A stretch of DNA of 8,041 nt from Bacteroidales bacterium UBA6192 (GCA_002422725.1 DITE01000109.1:90672-98712); one strand, 5' to 3'; counted from the stretch's first letter, positions 1 to 6,573 are shown. Translations and numbers: made by a program. The notes: generated by a model not told the origin, from the sequence alone.

Positions 1-651
1 AAATGGGCTAAACTCATACCTATGAGTACATTAGCAGGAATTCTTGTTGTTGTTGCATATAACATGAGCGAATGGCGTTCATTCAAAAATCTTTTTCAAA
101 ACAGCAAAAGCGATGTTGCCGTTTTGCTCACAACCTTCCTGCTTACAGTGATGATCGACCTGACAGTAGCCATTCAGTTTGGCCTGTTGTTAGCAGTTTT
201 ATTGTTCCTGAAACGTGTTATCGAAACCTCCGATATTGAAATACTTAACAAAGAAGTTGAGGATGAAAACACTGAAAATGTCGATGATGGGGAACAGCTT
301 GCTATTCCTGATCAGGTTGAAGTTTTCGAAATCAGAGGAGCTTTCTTTTTCGGTATTGCCAATAAGTTTGAGGAAGCCGAGAAAAACATTACAGTTCAGC
401 CAAAAGTGCGTATTATCAGGCTGAGAAAAGTTCCTTTCATCGACTCCACCGGATTAAATAACCTCCGGAGTTTCGTGAAAAGATCACAACAGAAAGGTGT
501 GATTATCGTACTTTCAGGTGCTGTTGCCCAAGTGCAGGCATCACTCACTAAAAGCGGCATTACACAGCTTGTTGGTGAGCAAAACGTTTGCATAGATATC
601 ACCCATGCACTAAACCGTGCCAGGGAAATATTGCAGGCAAAAATAACTTAA
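1..651 (+). CDS. SulP-family anion permease, C-terminal part (5' end outside window)
   Basis: This is the 3' part of an inner-membrane SulP (SLC26-like) anion transporter. The frame is open from base 1, seven codons before the first ATG at 22, and the stretch IPMSTLAGILVVVAYNMSEW is typical of the family's late membrane region, so the gene enters from the left and the ATG at 22 is not its start. About 216 residues are visible. Two hydrophobic stretches come first, at roughly residues 10-22 and 38-70. A cytoplasmic STAS domain follows, from about residue 100 to the end, with the family signature PFIDSTGLNNL. SulP proteins carry sulfate, bicarbonate or other anions; nothing here decides the substrate, so 'sulfate permease' would be an assumption. 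The gene converges on glmS with a 15-bp gap. The fold and family are secure, the transported ion is not. Confidence 0.93.
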   Translation, partial: KWAKLIPMSTLAGILVVVAYNMSEWRSFKNLFQNSKSDVAVLLTTFLLTVMIDLTVAIQFGLLLAVLLFLKRVIETSDIEILNKEVEDENTENVDDGEQLAIPDQVEVFEIRGAFFFGIANKFEEAEKNITVQPKVRIIRLRKVPFIDSTGLNNLRSFVKRSQQKGVIIVLSGAVAQVQASLTKSGITQLVGEQNVCIDITHALNRAREILQAKIT

Positions 652-671
652 TTATTTGCAGAAAAGTTATT
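642..671. terminator. AT-rich inverted repeat across the convergent stop codons of SulP and glmS
   Basis: The arms AATAACTT (642-649) and AAGTTATT (664-671) are perfect 8-bp complements around a 14-nt loop. The SulP stop (649-651) touches the left arm and the glmS stop (667-669) lies within the right arm. On the minus strand the stem is followed by TTTG, a very short T-run; on the plus strand no T-run follows. It may be a weak bidirectional terminator in the only space between the two genes. The stem is AT-rich and the loop long, so this is tentative. Confidence 0.35.
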
Positions 672-2505
672 CTACGGTAACCGACTTCGCCAGATTTCGG
701 GGTTGGTCAACATTGCAACCACGCATCACAGCGATATGGTAAGACAGTTTCTGAAGTGGTATGGTAGCAAGCAAGGGCACCAGCATTTCTTCTGTTTCAG
801 GAATTTCGATTACATAATCGGCCATGCCTTTTACAATGGTGTCGCCTTGTGTTACTATGGCGATAATAATCCCTTTCCGTGCCTTTACTTCCTGAATGTT
901 GCTCACCACCTTGTCGTATGTTCCCTTATTGGTGGCGATGAACACTACCGGCATTTCCTTATCAATTAATGCAATAGGCCCATGCTTCATTTCTGCTGCA
1001 GGATAACCCTCTGCGTGAATATAGGAAATCTCTTTGAGTTTCAATGCACCTTCGAGGGCAACAGGGAAGTTATATCCACGTCCCAGATAGAGGAAGTTTC
1101 TGACATCTTTAAACTGTCTGGCAATTTTAATCACCACACTGCTTGTTTTCAGTGTTTCCTCCACTTTACCGGGGATAGCCTCAAGTGCATGCAGAATTTG
1201 GATAAACCTGGTTTTCGAAATTGTCCCTTTTAGTTGCGCTATGCGCAATGCCATCAAGGTGAGCAGTGTTACCTGTGCGGTAAATGCTTTTGTTGAGGCA
1301 ACGCCAATTTCAGGGCCGGCATGTGTGTAGCTGCCGGCATGAGTAGCCCTCGCGATAGATGAGCCCACTACATTGCAAATACCGAGTATTGTAGCCCCCT
1401 TCGACTTGGCTAATTCAATGGCAGCAAGTGTATCGGCTGTTTCACCCGACTGTGATATGGCTATTACAATATCCTTTTCATAAATCACCGGATTACGGTA
1501 ACGAAACTCGGATGCATACTCAACCTCAACTGGAATACGGGCAAGGTCCTCAAACAAATATTCGCCCACCAAACCAGCATGCCATGATGTGCCGCATGCC
1601 ACAATTATTATACGGTTTGCTGTAATCAGTTTCTGTTCATAGTCGATAATTCCACCCAGGGTAACTGTGCCCAGTTCTGTGTGAAGCCTGCCACGCATGC
1701 TATCACGGATCGAATGGGGTTGTTCATAAATCTCCTTCAGCATAAAATGCTCAAAACCACCCTTCTCCAATGTCGATAGGTTCATTTCGAGTTGCTGAAC
1801 ATAGGGTGTTTTCTCGTGATTCCGAATGGTTTTGATACGTAAATCATTGTTGCGTCTGATCAATGCAACTTCTTCATCATCCAGATAAACAACGTTTTTG
1901 GTATATTCAACAATTGGGGTTGCATCGGAGGCAACATAATAATCATCTTTACCAATACCAATAACCAGTGGGCTGCCTTTGCGCGCAGCAATAAGTGTGT
2001 CAGGATCGTTGCGCGAAATGACTACAATGGCGTAGGCTCCTATTACCTGATCCAAGGCTATTCTGACTGCTTCAAACAAATCGACATTTTCGTTGATCTT
2101 GATATCCTCAATGAGGTTAGTAAGTACTTCCGTATCTGTTGATGACTCAAAAGTGTAGCCCCTCGATTCAAGAACTTTGCGCAAGGAGGCATAGTTTTCA
2201 ATAATACCGTTGTGTATCAAGGCCAATTCTTTGGATTGAGAATAATGTGGGTGAGCGTTTACCTGATTCGGCTCACCATGGGTAGCCCACCGGGTGTGAG
2301 CAATACCAATGGTTCCGCAAAGGTCAGCATCTTTGATGAGTTCTTCCAACTCCGACACTTTTCCTTTTGCTTTGTAAACATTCAGATCAGTGTTTAAAAG
2401 TGCAATACCGGAACTGTCGTAACCCCTGTATTCAAGTCGCTTCAGACCATTAATCAGGATTGGATAGGCTTGCTTTGGCCCAACATATGCTACTATTCCA
2501 CACAT
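667..2505 (-). CDS. glmS: Glutamine--fructose-6-phosphate aminotransferase (isomerizing)
   Basis: This cytoplasmic enzyme converts fructose-6-phosphate and glutamine to glucosamine-6-phosphate and glutamate, the first committed step toward UDP-GlcNAc for peptidoglycan and lipopolysaccharide. The 612-residue length is normal for the family. The start MCGIVAYVG exposes the catalytic Cys2 after Met removal and so fixes the start codon. The glutaminase domain (about 1-220) has RLEYRGYDSSGIA, TRWATHGEP (71-79) and HNGIIENY (98-105). The first SIS domain (about 295-425) has ACGTSWHAG and SQSGETADT (351-359). The second (about 465-600) has ALEGALKLKEISYIHAEGYP near 483-502 and EMKHGPIAL after it, and the protein ends with the canonical PRNLAKSVTVE. 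It is last in a probable operon behind the DUF4270 gene, 113 bp downstream of it, and has its own likely promoter in that gap. No residue looks abnormal. Confidence 0.98.
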   Translation of the reverse strand: MCGIVAYVGPKQAYPILINGLKRLEYRGYDSSGIALLNTDLNVYKAKGKVSELEELIKDADLCGTIGIAHTRWATHGEPNQVNAHPHYSQSKELALIHNGIIENYASLRKVLESRGYTFESSTDTEVLTNLIEDIKINENVDLFEAVRIALDQVIGAYAIVVISRNDPDTLIAARKGSPLVIGIGKDDYYVASDATPIVEYTKNVVYLDDEEVALIRRNNDLRIKTIRNHEKTPYVQQLEMNLSTLEKGGFEHFMLKEIYEQPHSIRDSMRGRLHTELGTVTLGGIIDYEQKLITANRIIIVACGTSWHAGLVGEYLFEDLARIPVEVEYASEFRYRNPVIYEKDIVIAISQSGETADTLAAIELAKSKGATILGICNVVGSSIARATHAGSYTHAGPEIGVASTKAFTAQVTLLTLMALRIAQLKGTISKTRFIQILHALEAIPGKVEETLKTSSVVIKIARQFKDVRNFLYLGRGYNFPVALEGALKLKEISYIHAEGYPAAEMKHGPIALIDKEMPVVFIATNKGTYDKVVSNIQEVKARKGIIIAIVTQGDTIVKGMADYVIEIPETEEMLVPLLATIPLQKLSYHIAVMRGCNVDQPRNLAKSVTVE

Positions 2506-2595
2506 ATTTTATTATTTATTATTCTGTCGGTTGTTTTTTTATTTTTAAAATATCCGAGTCAACATGATGAAAGCCGGAATATCCTAAATAGGCTA

Positions 2596-2626
2596 CAAAA
2601 ATAATGAAACATCGACAGCTAATCAA
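2596..2626 (-). promoter_or_regulatory. Putative Bacteroidota-type promoter for glmS
   Basis: Read on the minus strand, TTG (2626-2624) is followed by a 20-nt spacer and TATTTTTG (2603-2596). This fits the known Bacteroidota -33/-7 pattern TTTG...TAnnTTTG. The -33 part overlaps the last codons of the DUF4270 gene. Transcription from it would leave a leader of roughly 85 nt before the glmS ATG. It would let glmS be expressed independently of the two upstream genes. This is a motif match only. Confidence 0.5.
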
Positions 2627-3968
2627 CTCTTGTGTAAATCACTTTCAATTGAAAAGCAGTCAATGTATCAGAACCCGGTGAAGTGCCATGAAACACCTTT
2701 CTGCTGGCAAGACCCGAAGCCCCTGAAACAAATGCATACAGACCATAGTCTGCCTTATCGTTTCCATCCAGAATCATTTGTTGTACCAGTTTTGTTATTC
2801 TGAATTCATATGCATTGACAGATTTCTTATACAATCCACCAAAATAATTGTCGCCTTCAAACTGGTCAGGTACGATAGTGTATTTTCCTTTTTCATCAGT
2901 TCCCAAAACAAGTGCCAGCTGGGCTGGTGAGGGAAATTCGGTGATAGTATCAATACCGGTAAATATGAGTTTTGCCTCGTTGATAATCACTTTTTTACCA
3001 AGTGTATTGGCAAAATTTGCCAGATGCGGGAACCGGATAAATGTTTTTACCCCTCCCATTGCCTGAATATAAATATTCTGGTGGCCAAGACTTGTGTCGC
3101 CTTCAATGACCTGCTGCCTGAATTCATCAGAAGCATCGAGATAATCATTGTGCTCAAACCGGTTGAATCTTGCAGTTGAACTTGTCATAAAAAATTCGTA
3201 GCGGAGTGAATCCTGCTCATCATTGCGGTAGTAGATGGTCATACGCGACAGGTTTGAGGGCAGGTTGAGATATGCCATGGCTCCACCCGAGCTCACCGGA
3301 TCGGCGGTAATGAACAGTCCTTTGAAGAACTCCTGAAACTTTTCGGTTGATTCGAGATTCTCTTCACTTGCTCCAAGCAACTTATCGCCAATTGAGGTGG
3401 AGAGATCGCTCAACCGCATCCTAAACATCGGACTCAGGGTGTCGTCAAGAAAAATGAATGGTGATTTAGGACGCATATTCAACGAATAAGCCGAATGATC
3501 AGTTTGATCATAGGGAATCTGTCGCTTCGAATAGTAGTTTGAATCAGCAAACAACTGTTCATTAATCTCAAATGCCCTGATGGTTTGCGAGGTCATTGTG
3601 TCGCCATAATAACCAGAGTAGGCCAGTTGCAGCACCAGTGAATCGAGCTGTGGATTCGCACCAAAATCATGGCCATTTGTCGATAGGGCAAACTGAGTAT
3701 AGAATCCGGCTACAGTGGTTCCAAATACCGGATCTTTGATACTGCCCAATAAAATATTGGAGGGTTCATCGGTTCTGATGGAGTCTTCCAATAAACTATA
3801 TGCTGTAACGCGAATGGTATCGGTGTAGAAAACATTTACCTGATCCACATCCGGGATTAATGCCAGACCAATTTGTTCGGGTTTTTTGTTGCAGGCTGTA
3901 ACAGAGAATATCAGCACGGATAAAGCACAATAAAAACCAGGGCGGAATAAATTTTTCAAGGAAATCAA
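2619..3968 (-). CDS. DUF4270 family lipoprotein, TTG start likely
   Basis: This predicted secreted lipoprotein has unknown function and belongs to the DUF4270 family, which is found mainly in Bacteroidota. The N-terminus carries a hydrophobic signal segment (about residues 8-22) and a lipobox VTAC, with Cys26 as the lipidated residue. The mature part begins with the family-typical region around IGLALIPD and DTIRVTAYS, followed by ILLGSIKDPVFGTT. The rest is rich in short beta-prone stretches, with no catalytic motif I can identify. The frame has no ATG before the signal peptide: the first internal Met (DTMTSQ) is well past the lipobox, while TTG at 3968-3966 gives a sensible signal peptide of 25 residues. 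ATT at 3977 is an alternative. The gene starts 20 nt after the GT5-like gene stops, which suggests one transcript. The family call is good; the role, perhaps in the envelope, is inferred only from the signal peptide and neighbours. Confidence 0.88.
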   Translation of the reverse strand: MISLKNLFRPGFYCALSVLIFSVTACNKKPEQIGLALIPDVDQVNVFYTDTIRVTAYSLLEDSIRTDEPSNILLGSIKDPVFGTTVAGFYTQFALSTNGHDFGANPQLDSLVLQLAYSGYYGDTMTSQTIRAFEINEQLFADSNYYSKRQIPYDQTDHSAYSLNMRPKSPFIFLDDTLSPMFRMRLSDLSTSIGDKLLGASEENLESTEKFQEFFKGLFITADPVSSGGAMAYLNLPSNLSRMTIYYRNDEQDSLRYEFFMTSSTARFNRFEHNDYLDASDEFRQQVIEGDTSLGHQNIYIQAMGGVKTFIRFPHLANFANTLGKKVIINEAKLIFTGIDTITEFPSPAQLALVLGTDEKGKYTIVPDQFEGDNYFGGLYKKSVNAYEFRITKLVQQMILDGNDKADYGLYAFVSGASGLASRKVFHGTSPGSDTLTAFQLKVIYTRVD

Positions 3969-3988
3969 TTTTAGAATGGTACGTTCAA

Positions 3989-4801
3989 TCAGCTTTTTCC
4001 AATAAGTTTTTCAAAAAAGGCATTGTATACATCGATATAGTTGTCGCCTGTCTGATATTCGAGCACGGGTTTTTTAAGCCCTGCAACATATTCCATCAAT
4101 TCAGGCTTCACCTTGTCGCTTCCGATGATAAGGGCATCGGAATAGTCGATGGCAGCTTTTGTTAGGTTAATGTAATTCGGTTCTTTATAGTATTTGAGGT
4201 CTTTTGCCGTAATACCGGCAAGTTTGATTTTTTTGTCAAATCCCTCTTTGAAAGTTTCTTTAAAATGATCGTCATAAAGTGAATACACAATTTTAGCATC
4301 ACTGAAAACCGGATTATCTTTATAGGCTCTTTTAACATACATTGGCACCAGACACGACATCCATCCGTTGCAATGGATGATATCCGGGCTCCAGCTCAGC
4401 TTCTTCACTGTTTCGAGCACACCGCGCGAAAAAAAGATACTGCGCTCGTCATTGTCTTCGAAAAACTTACCGTTTTTGTCTTTGATGGTAAACTTTCGGT
4501 GAAAAAAATCTTCATTGTCAATAAAGTAAATCTGCATCCTGGCTTGTTGTATGGAAGCTACTTTTATGATCAATGGATGGTCGTTGTCGTTGATAATCAA
4601 GTTCATTCCCGATAGCCTGATCACTTCATGCAGTTGATTGCGTCTTTCGTTGATGCTTCCGAACCGTGGCATGAATGTTCTGATTTCCTTTCCTCTTTCC
4701 TGGATACCCTGAGGCAGAAACCGACCGATTTTGCTCATAGGCGTTTCTTTCAGGTAGGGCATAATAGCCTGCTCAACAAAAAGAACCCTTGGTTTTTCCA
4801 T
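3989..4801 (-). CDS. Short GT5-like protein (glycogen/starch synthase N-terminal domain only)
   Basis: This 270-residue protein resembles the N-terminal acceptor-side domain of GT5 glycogen/starch synthases. Visible correspondences are RVLFVEQAIMPYL at the start, KIGRFLPQGIQERGKEIRTF (24-43) with MPRFGSI next to it, and SPDIIHCNGWMSCLVP (138-153). Full GT5 enzymes are about 470-500 residues and have a C-terminal donor-binding domain; that half is absent here, and the next gene begins 20 nt later. The usual KxGGL motif reads KIGRF and the usual HDWH reads NGWM, so classical ADP-glucose transfer is doubtful. Such short proteins are commonly annotated 'glycogen synthase' in Bacteroidota, which may be misleading. 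I chose the ATG at 4801 over upstream codons in the same frame (4858, or the ATG at 4837-4835). A -7-like element at 4846-4839 would place the transcript start downstream of both, and MEKPRVLFVE aligns with the usual start of the domain. It is probably first in an operon with the DUF4270 gene and glmS. Confidence 0.85.
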   Translation of the reverse strand: MEKPRVLFVEQAIMPYLKETPMSKIGRFLPQGIQERGKEIRTFMPRFGSINERRNQLHEVIRLSGMNLIINDNDHPLIIKVASIQQARMQIYFIDNEDFFHRKFTIKDKNGKFFEDNDERSIFFSRGVLETVKKLSWSPDIIHCNGWMSCLVPMYVKRAYKDNPVFSDAKIVYSLYDDHFKETFKEGFDKKIKLAGITAKDLKYYKEPNYINLTKAAIDYSDALIIGSDKVKPELMEYVAGLKKPVLEYQTGDNYIDVYNAFFEKLIGKS

Positions 4802-4838
4802 TATTCTGGTTTGAGATAAAATTAGACGAAAAGTCATG

Positions 4839-4846
4839 CAAAGGTA
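4839..4846 (-). promoter_or_regulatory. Putative -7 element upstream of the GT5-like gene
   Basis: On the minus strand TACCTTTG matches the Bacteroidota -7 consensus TAnnTTTG, 37 nt before the chosen ATG at 4801. No good TTTG -33 box at standard spacing was found; a TTG occurs at only about 14 nt. The element implies a leader of about 30 nt and supports the 4801 start, because the upstream in-frame start codons would fall at or before the transcript start. Confidence 0.45.
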
Positions 4847-4972
4847 ATAAAAAAACAAGCCAAAAAATAATCGGTTGAATTACAACACATTCTTAGCCGG
4901 GCTGAAACACCAAATACCTGTTTTTCAACCAAAGTGTATTTTCAGACAGATTCGCTGAAAATAGTTTACTGC

Positions 4973-5006
4973 CAAAAAAAACAGGGCAGCCCTAAAGCTG
5001 TCCTGT
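4973..5006 (-). terminator. Rho-independent terminator after proline dehydrogenase
   Basis: Read on the minus strand, the stem ACAGGACAGC, loop TTTAGG and returning arm GCTGCCCTGT form ten pairs including one G-U, followed directly by a run of eight T (4981-4974, the first shared with the stem). It begins 26 nt after the proline dehydrogenase stop. It would separate that gene from the GT5-like/DUF4270/glmS unit, whose promoter candidate lies beyond it. This is the best terminator in the window. Confidence 0.88.
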
Positions 5007-5032
5007 CGAAAAAACTGAAGTGAAAAAGAATT

Positions 5033-5950
5033 TTATCCTCTGAAGAACAAGGCTTTAACAATATCCTGTGCCATACGCGGATTTTCTTTCAATCGTCGAG
5101 TGGAATAGGCGAACCATTGTTTGCCATAGGGCACATAAATCCGCATACGGTGGCCATTTTCGATGATCGATTTGCGCAATTGGGGAGTAACCCCGTAAAG
5201 CATCTGAAACTCATACATATGCTTTGGCACCTTATACTTTTCGATCAGTTTGTAGGCTCCTTCCACCAACACTTTGTCATGTGTGGCGATGCCAGGATAA
5301 ATGTTATTTTTGAACATGAGCTCAAGGTCAGCCAGAAAATGCTGGTTAATTTCATCATATTTCTTGAAGGCAATGGCTTCGGGTTCCACATAAATTCCCT
5401 TACAAAGTCTGTAGTTAACCGGTAGTTCTTTGCTGTTCAGGTCAAACATATTGATGATGTCCTGGTTGGTGCGGCGCAGGTAAGCCTGCAAAACCAGTCC
5501 AACATTTTTTGGAAACTCGGCTTTGATTCTTCTGAACAGGTCAATTTCGAGGTCAACGCATTGCGAATCTTCCATGTCGATGCGCACAAAATTGTTGTAG
5601 GAAGCAGCTTTGGCCACAATCTCACGGATGTGTTTGTAGGCTATCTCTTTGTCGAGCAACAGCCCGAACATGGTTGGCTTGAGTGAATAATTGCCATCGA
5701 TTCCGGCTTTTTGTATGGTTTCGATTATCTCGAGGTACTCCATTTTGTTGGCTTCGGCCTGATCGAGTCGGGTGATAAACTCGCCCAGCAGGTCGATGGT
5801 CACCATAGCCCCTTCCTGGTTCAGCTTGCGGCTGACCGCAATGGCATCTTCAATGGTTTTTCCGGCGATATAGCGCTTCGAAAACATCCACACAAAACCC
5901 TTAGGCAGGAATGGCAACATGCCTGCAATCATTTTATTCATCCACATCAT
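5033..5950 (-). CDS. Proline dehydrogenase, monofunctional (PRODH)
   Basis: This FAD-dependent enzyme oxidises L-proline to delta-1-pyrroline-5-carboxylate, the first step of proline catabolism to glutamate, passing electrons to the respiratory quinone pool, usually at the membrane face. The 305 residues fit the stand-alone (beta/alpha)8-barrel form, with no fused aldehyde dehydrogenase or DNA-binding domain as in PutA. Motifs in order are TIDLLGE (51-57), SLKPT (89-93), RIDMED (123-128), LVLQAYLRRT (152-161), RLCKGIYVEP (181-190), IATHD (221-225), EFQMLYGV (247-254) and the substrate-site region YSTRRLKENP (282-291). I chose the ATG at 5950. The frame extends upstream to a TTG at 5983, but that segment looks less conserved; the ATGs at 5947 and 5941 are alternatives. 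No Shine-Dalgarno sequence is visible, as is usual in Bacteroidota. The gene stands alone between a long upstream gap and its own terminator, and the partner P5C dehydrogenase is not in the window. Confidence 0.95.
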   Translation of the reverse strand: MMWMNKMIAGMLPFLPKGFVWMFSKRYIAGKTIEDAIAVSRKLNQEGAMVTIDLLGEFITRLDQAEANKMEYLEIIETIQKAGIDGNYSLKPTMFGLLLDKEIAYKHIREIVAKAASYNNFVRIDMEDSQCVDLEIDLFRRIKAEFPKNVGLVLQAYLRRTNQDIINMFDLNSKELPVNYRLCKGIYVEPEAIAFKKYDEINQHFLADLELMFKNNIYPGIATHDKVLVEGAYKLIEKYKVPKHMYEFQMLYGVTPQLRKSIIENGHRMRIYVPYGKQWFAYSTRRLKENPRMAQDIVKALFFRG

Positions 5951-5980
5951 GGCACTTTGGTTTAGGAATAATTTACAACA

Positions 5981-6001
5981 CAATGATTATCAATGATCAT
6001 T
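5981..6001. repeat. Tandem decamer with dyads upstream of proline dehydrogenase
   Basis: CAATGATTAT (5981-5990) is followed directly by CAATGATCAT (5991-6000), one mismatch in ten. Within it lie two adjacent dyads, TGATtATCA (5984-5992) and TGATCA (5994-5999); the latter sits inside the perfect palindrome AATGATCATT (5992-6001). The block lies 31 bp upstream of the chosen ATG at 5950. It could be an operator for proline-responsive control, but no regulator is known from this window and AT-rich DNA makes short dyads common. Confidence 0.35.
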
Positions 6002-6154
6002 TGCAATTAAGCGCATCAATCATCTGAAGTGCGAAAATAACAAATCCCTGATAACTGTGAAATAATTAACAATAATATTTTTTAGAAGTTCTTTCGTTTT
6101 TATAAATGATCCTTAATCACTTTTGCTAGTATTTCGAAAAAAATTAAAACTGAC

Positions 6155-6222
6155 AAATGCATTTTGACCGCTTCATAAATTGTCAAAATTATGTATTGAT
6201 TTGAGAAACAGTAATGCATTTT
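6155..6222. repeat. Cluster of short direct and inverted repeats in AT-rich DNA
   Basis: AATGCATTTT occurs at 6156-6165 and again at 6213-6222, each with the palindromic core AATGCATT. Between them ATTTTGAC (6161-6168) and GTCAAAAT (6182-6189) form a perfect 8-bp inverted repeat with a 13-nt loop. The right arm overlaps the TAATTTTG match on the minus strand (6191-6184). This may be regulatory for proline dehydrogenase or simply chance in AT-rich sequence. Confidence 0.3.
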
Positions 6223-6533
6223 TATCTTCAAACAGTTCTATGTGGGTAAGACGCCCGAAACACAGTGCTTGTTTTATATGAACTGTAATTATCATGAATA
6301 TCAACCCAGGGAAATGCTTTCGCCCTCAAAGCGATCAACCCCAATGGATTTCAGCCTGTAACCGAAATTTCAATGCCCTTTACTGATTGGAAGGAAGTGA
6401 GAACCGCGACCTGAAAACATACGGATTTACACTCCTTATATTCACAGACAAAGAGCGAATTGTGGTGGCAGATGATGCAGTATTATCAAACATTCTGACC
6501 ACTCCATTGTTCTATATACTGAAAAAGCTGTAA
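6215..6533 (+). pseudogene. Possible eroded gene fragment before ahcY, three successive frames
   Basis: No intact gene is present, but three overlapping open stretches on the plus strand follow one another. Frame 2 runs 6215-6361 and reads YVGKTPETQCLFYMNCNYHE in its middle. Frame 1 runs 6298-6414 and reads KAINPNGFQPVTEISMPF. Frame 3 runs 6387-6533 and reads YGFTLLIFTDKERIVVADD, ending in LFYILKKL and a stop. The frame changes twice in the same sense, as two indels would cause, and from 6241 onward GC is near coding level, unlike the DNA just before it. None of the stretches has a convincing start codon with a full-length product. I do not recognise the family. The last stop codon lies in the ahcY promoter, so any ancestral gene would have ended there. 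Chance open frames remain a real alternative. Confidence 0.3.
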
Positions 6534-6538
6534 TTTTG
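6507..6538 (+). promoter_or_regulatory. Bacteroidota-type promoter for ahcY
   Basis: TTG (6507-6509), a 21-nt spacer and TAATTTTG (6531-6538) match the -33/-7 consensus of Bacteroidota primary-sigma promoters. The -7 element ends 35 nt before the ahcY ATG, giving a leader of roughly 30 nt, too short for a SAM- or SAH-sensing riboswitch. Confidence 0.65.
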
Positions 6539-6573
6539 CAGCCCGTTAAAAAAGCTATAAAACACATTATCAA

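Larger units (their letters stand above)
5951..6573. other. 623-bp divergent intergenic region between proline dehydrogenase and ahcY
   Basis: Both flanking genes read outward from this gap, so it must hold both promoters. The ahcY promoter is clear and listed separately. For proline dehydrogenase the only TAnnTTTG match is TAATTTTG on the minus strand at 6191-6184, with no -33 partner at normal spacing and an implied leader of over 200 nt, so I call no promoter there. The part from 6061 to 6240 is about 23% GC by hand count, while 6241-6480 is about 43%, close to the coding regions. The AT-rich part contains small dyads and repeats; the GC-richer part contains a possible eroded gene. No tRNA, riboswitch or complete gene was recognised. 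Confidence 0.7.

Noticed and set aside
22..651. A complete 209-residue STAS protein starting at the ATG at 22
   Set aside because: The frame is open to base 1 and the residues before the ATG continue the SulP membrane-region signature, so it is a cut-off permease.
2506..2618. glmS ribozyme or other riboswitch before glmS
   Set aside because: The gap is only 113 nt, is AT-rich near the ATG, and shows no ribozyme-like paired core. The glmS ribozyme is known from Gram-positive bacteria and needs a longer leader.
4939..4961. Hairpin TTTTCAG/CTGAAAA between proline dehydrogenase and the GT5-like gene
   Set aside because: The 7-bp AT-rich stem has a 9-nt loop and no T-run. It lies downstream of the much better terminator at 4973-5006 and upstream of the GT5-like promoter, so no function is needed.
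6539..6573. SAM or SAH riboswitch controlling ahcY
   Set aside because: The promoter leaves a leader of only about 30 nt, with no conserved riboswitch structure visible.
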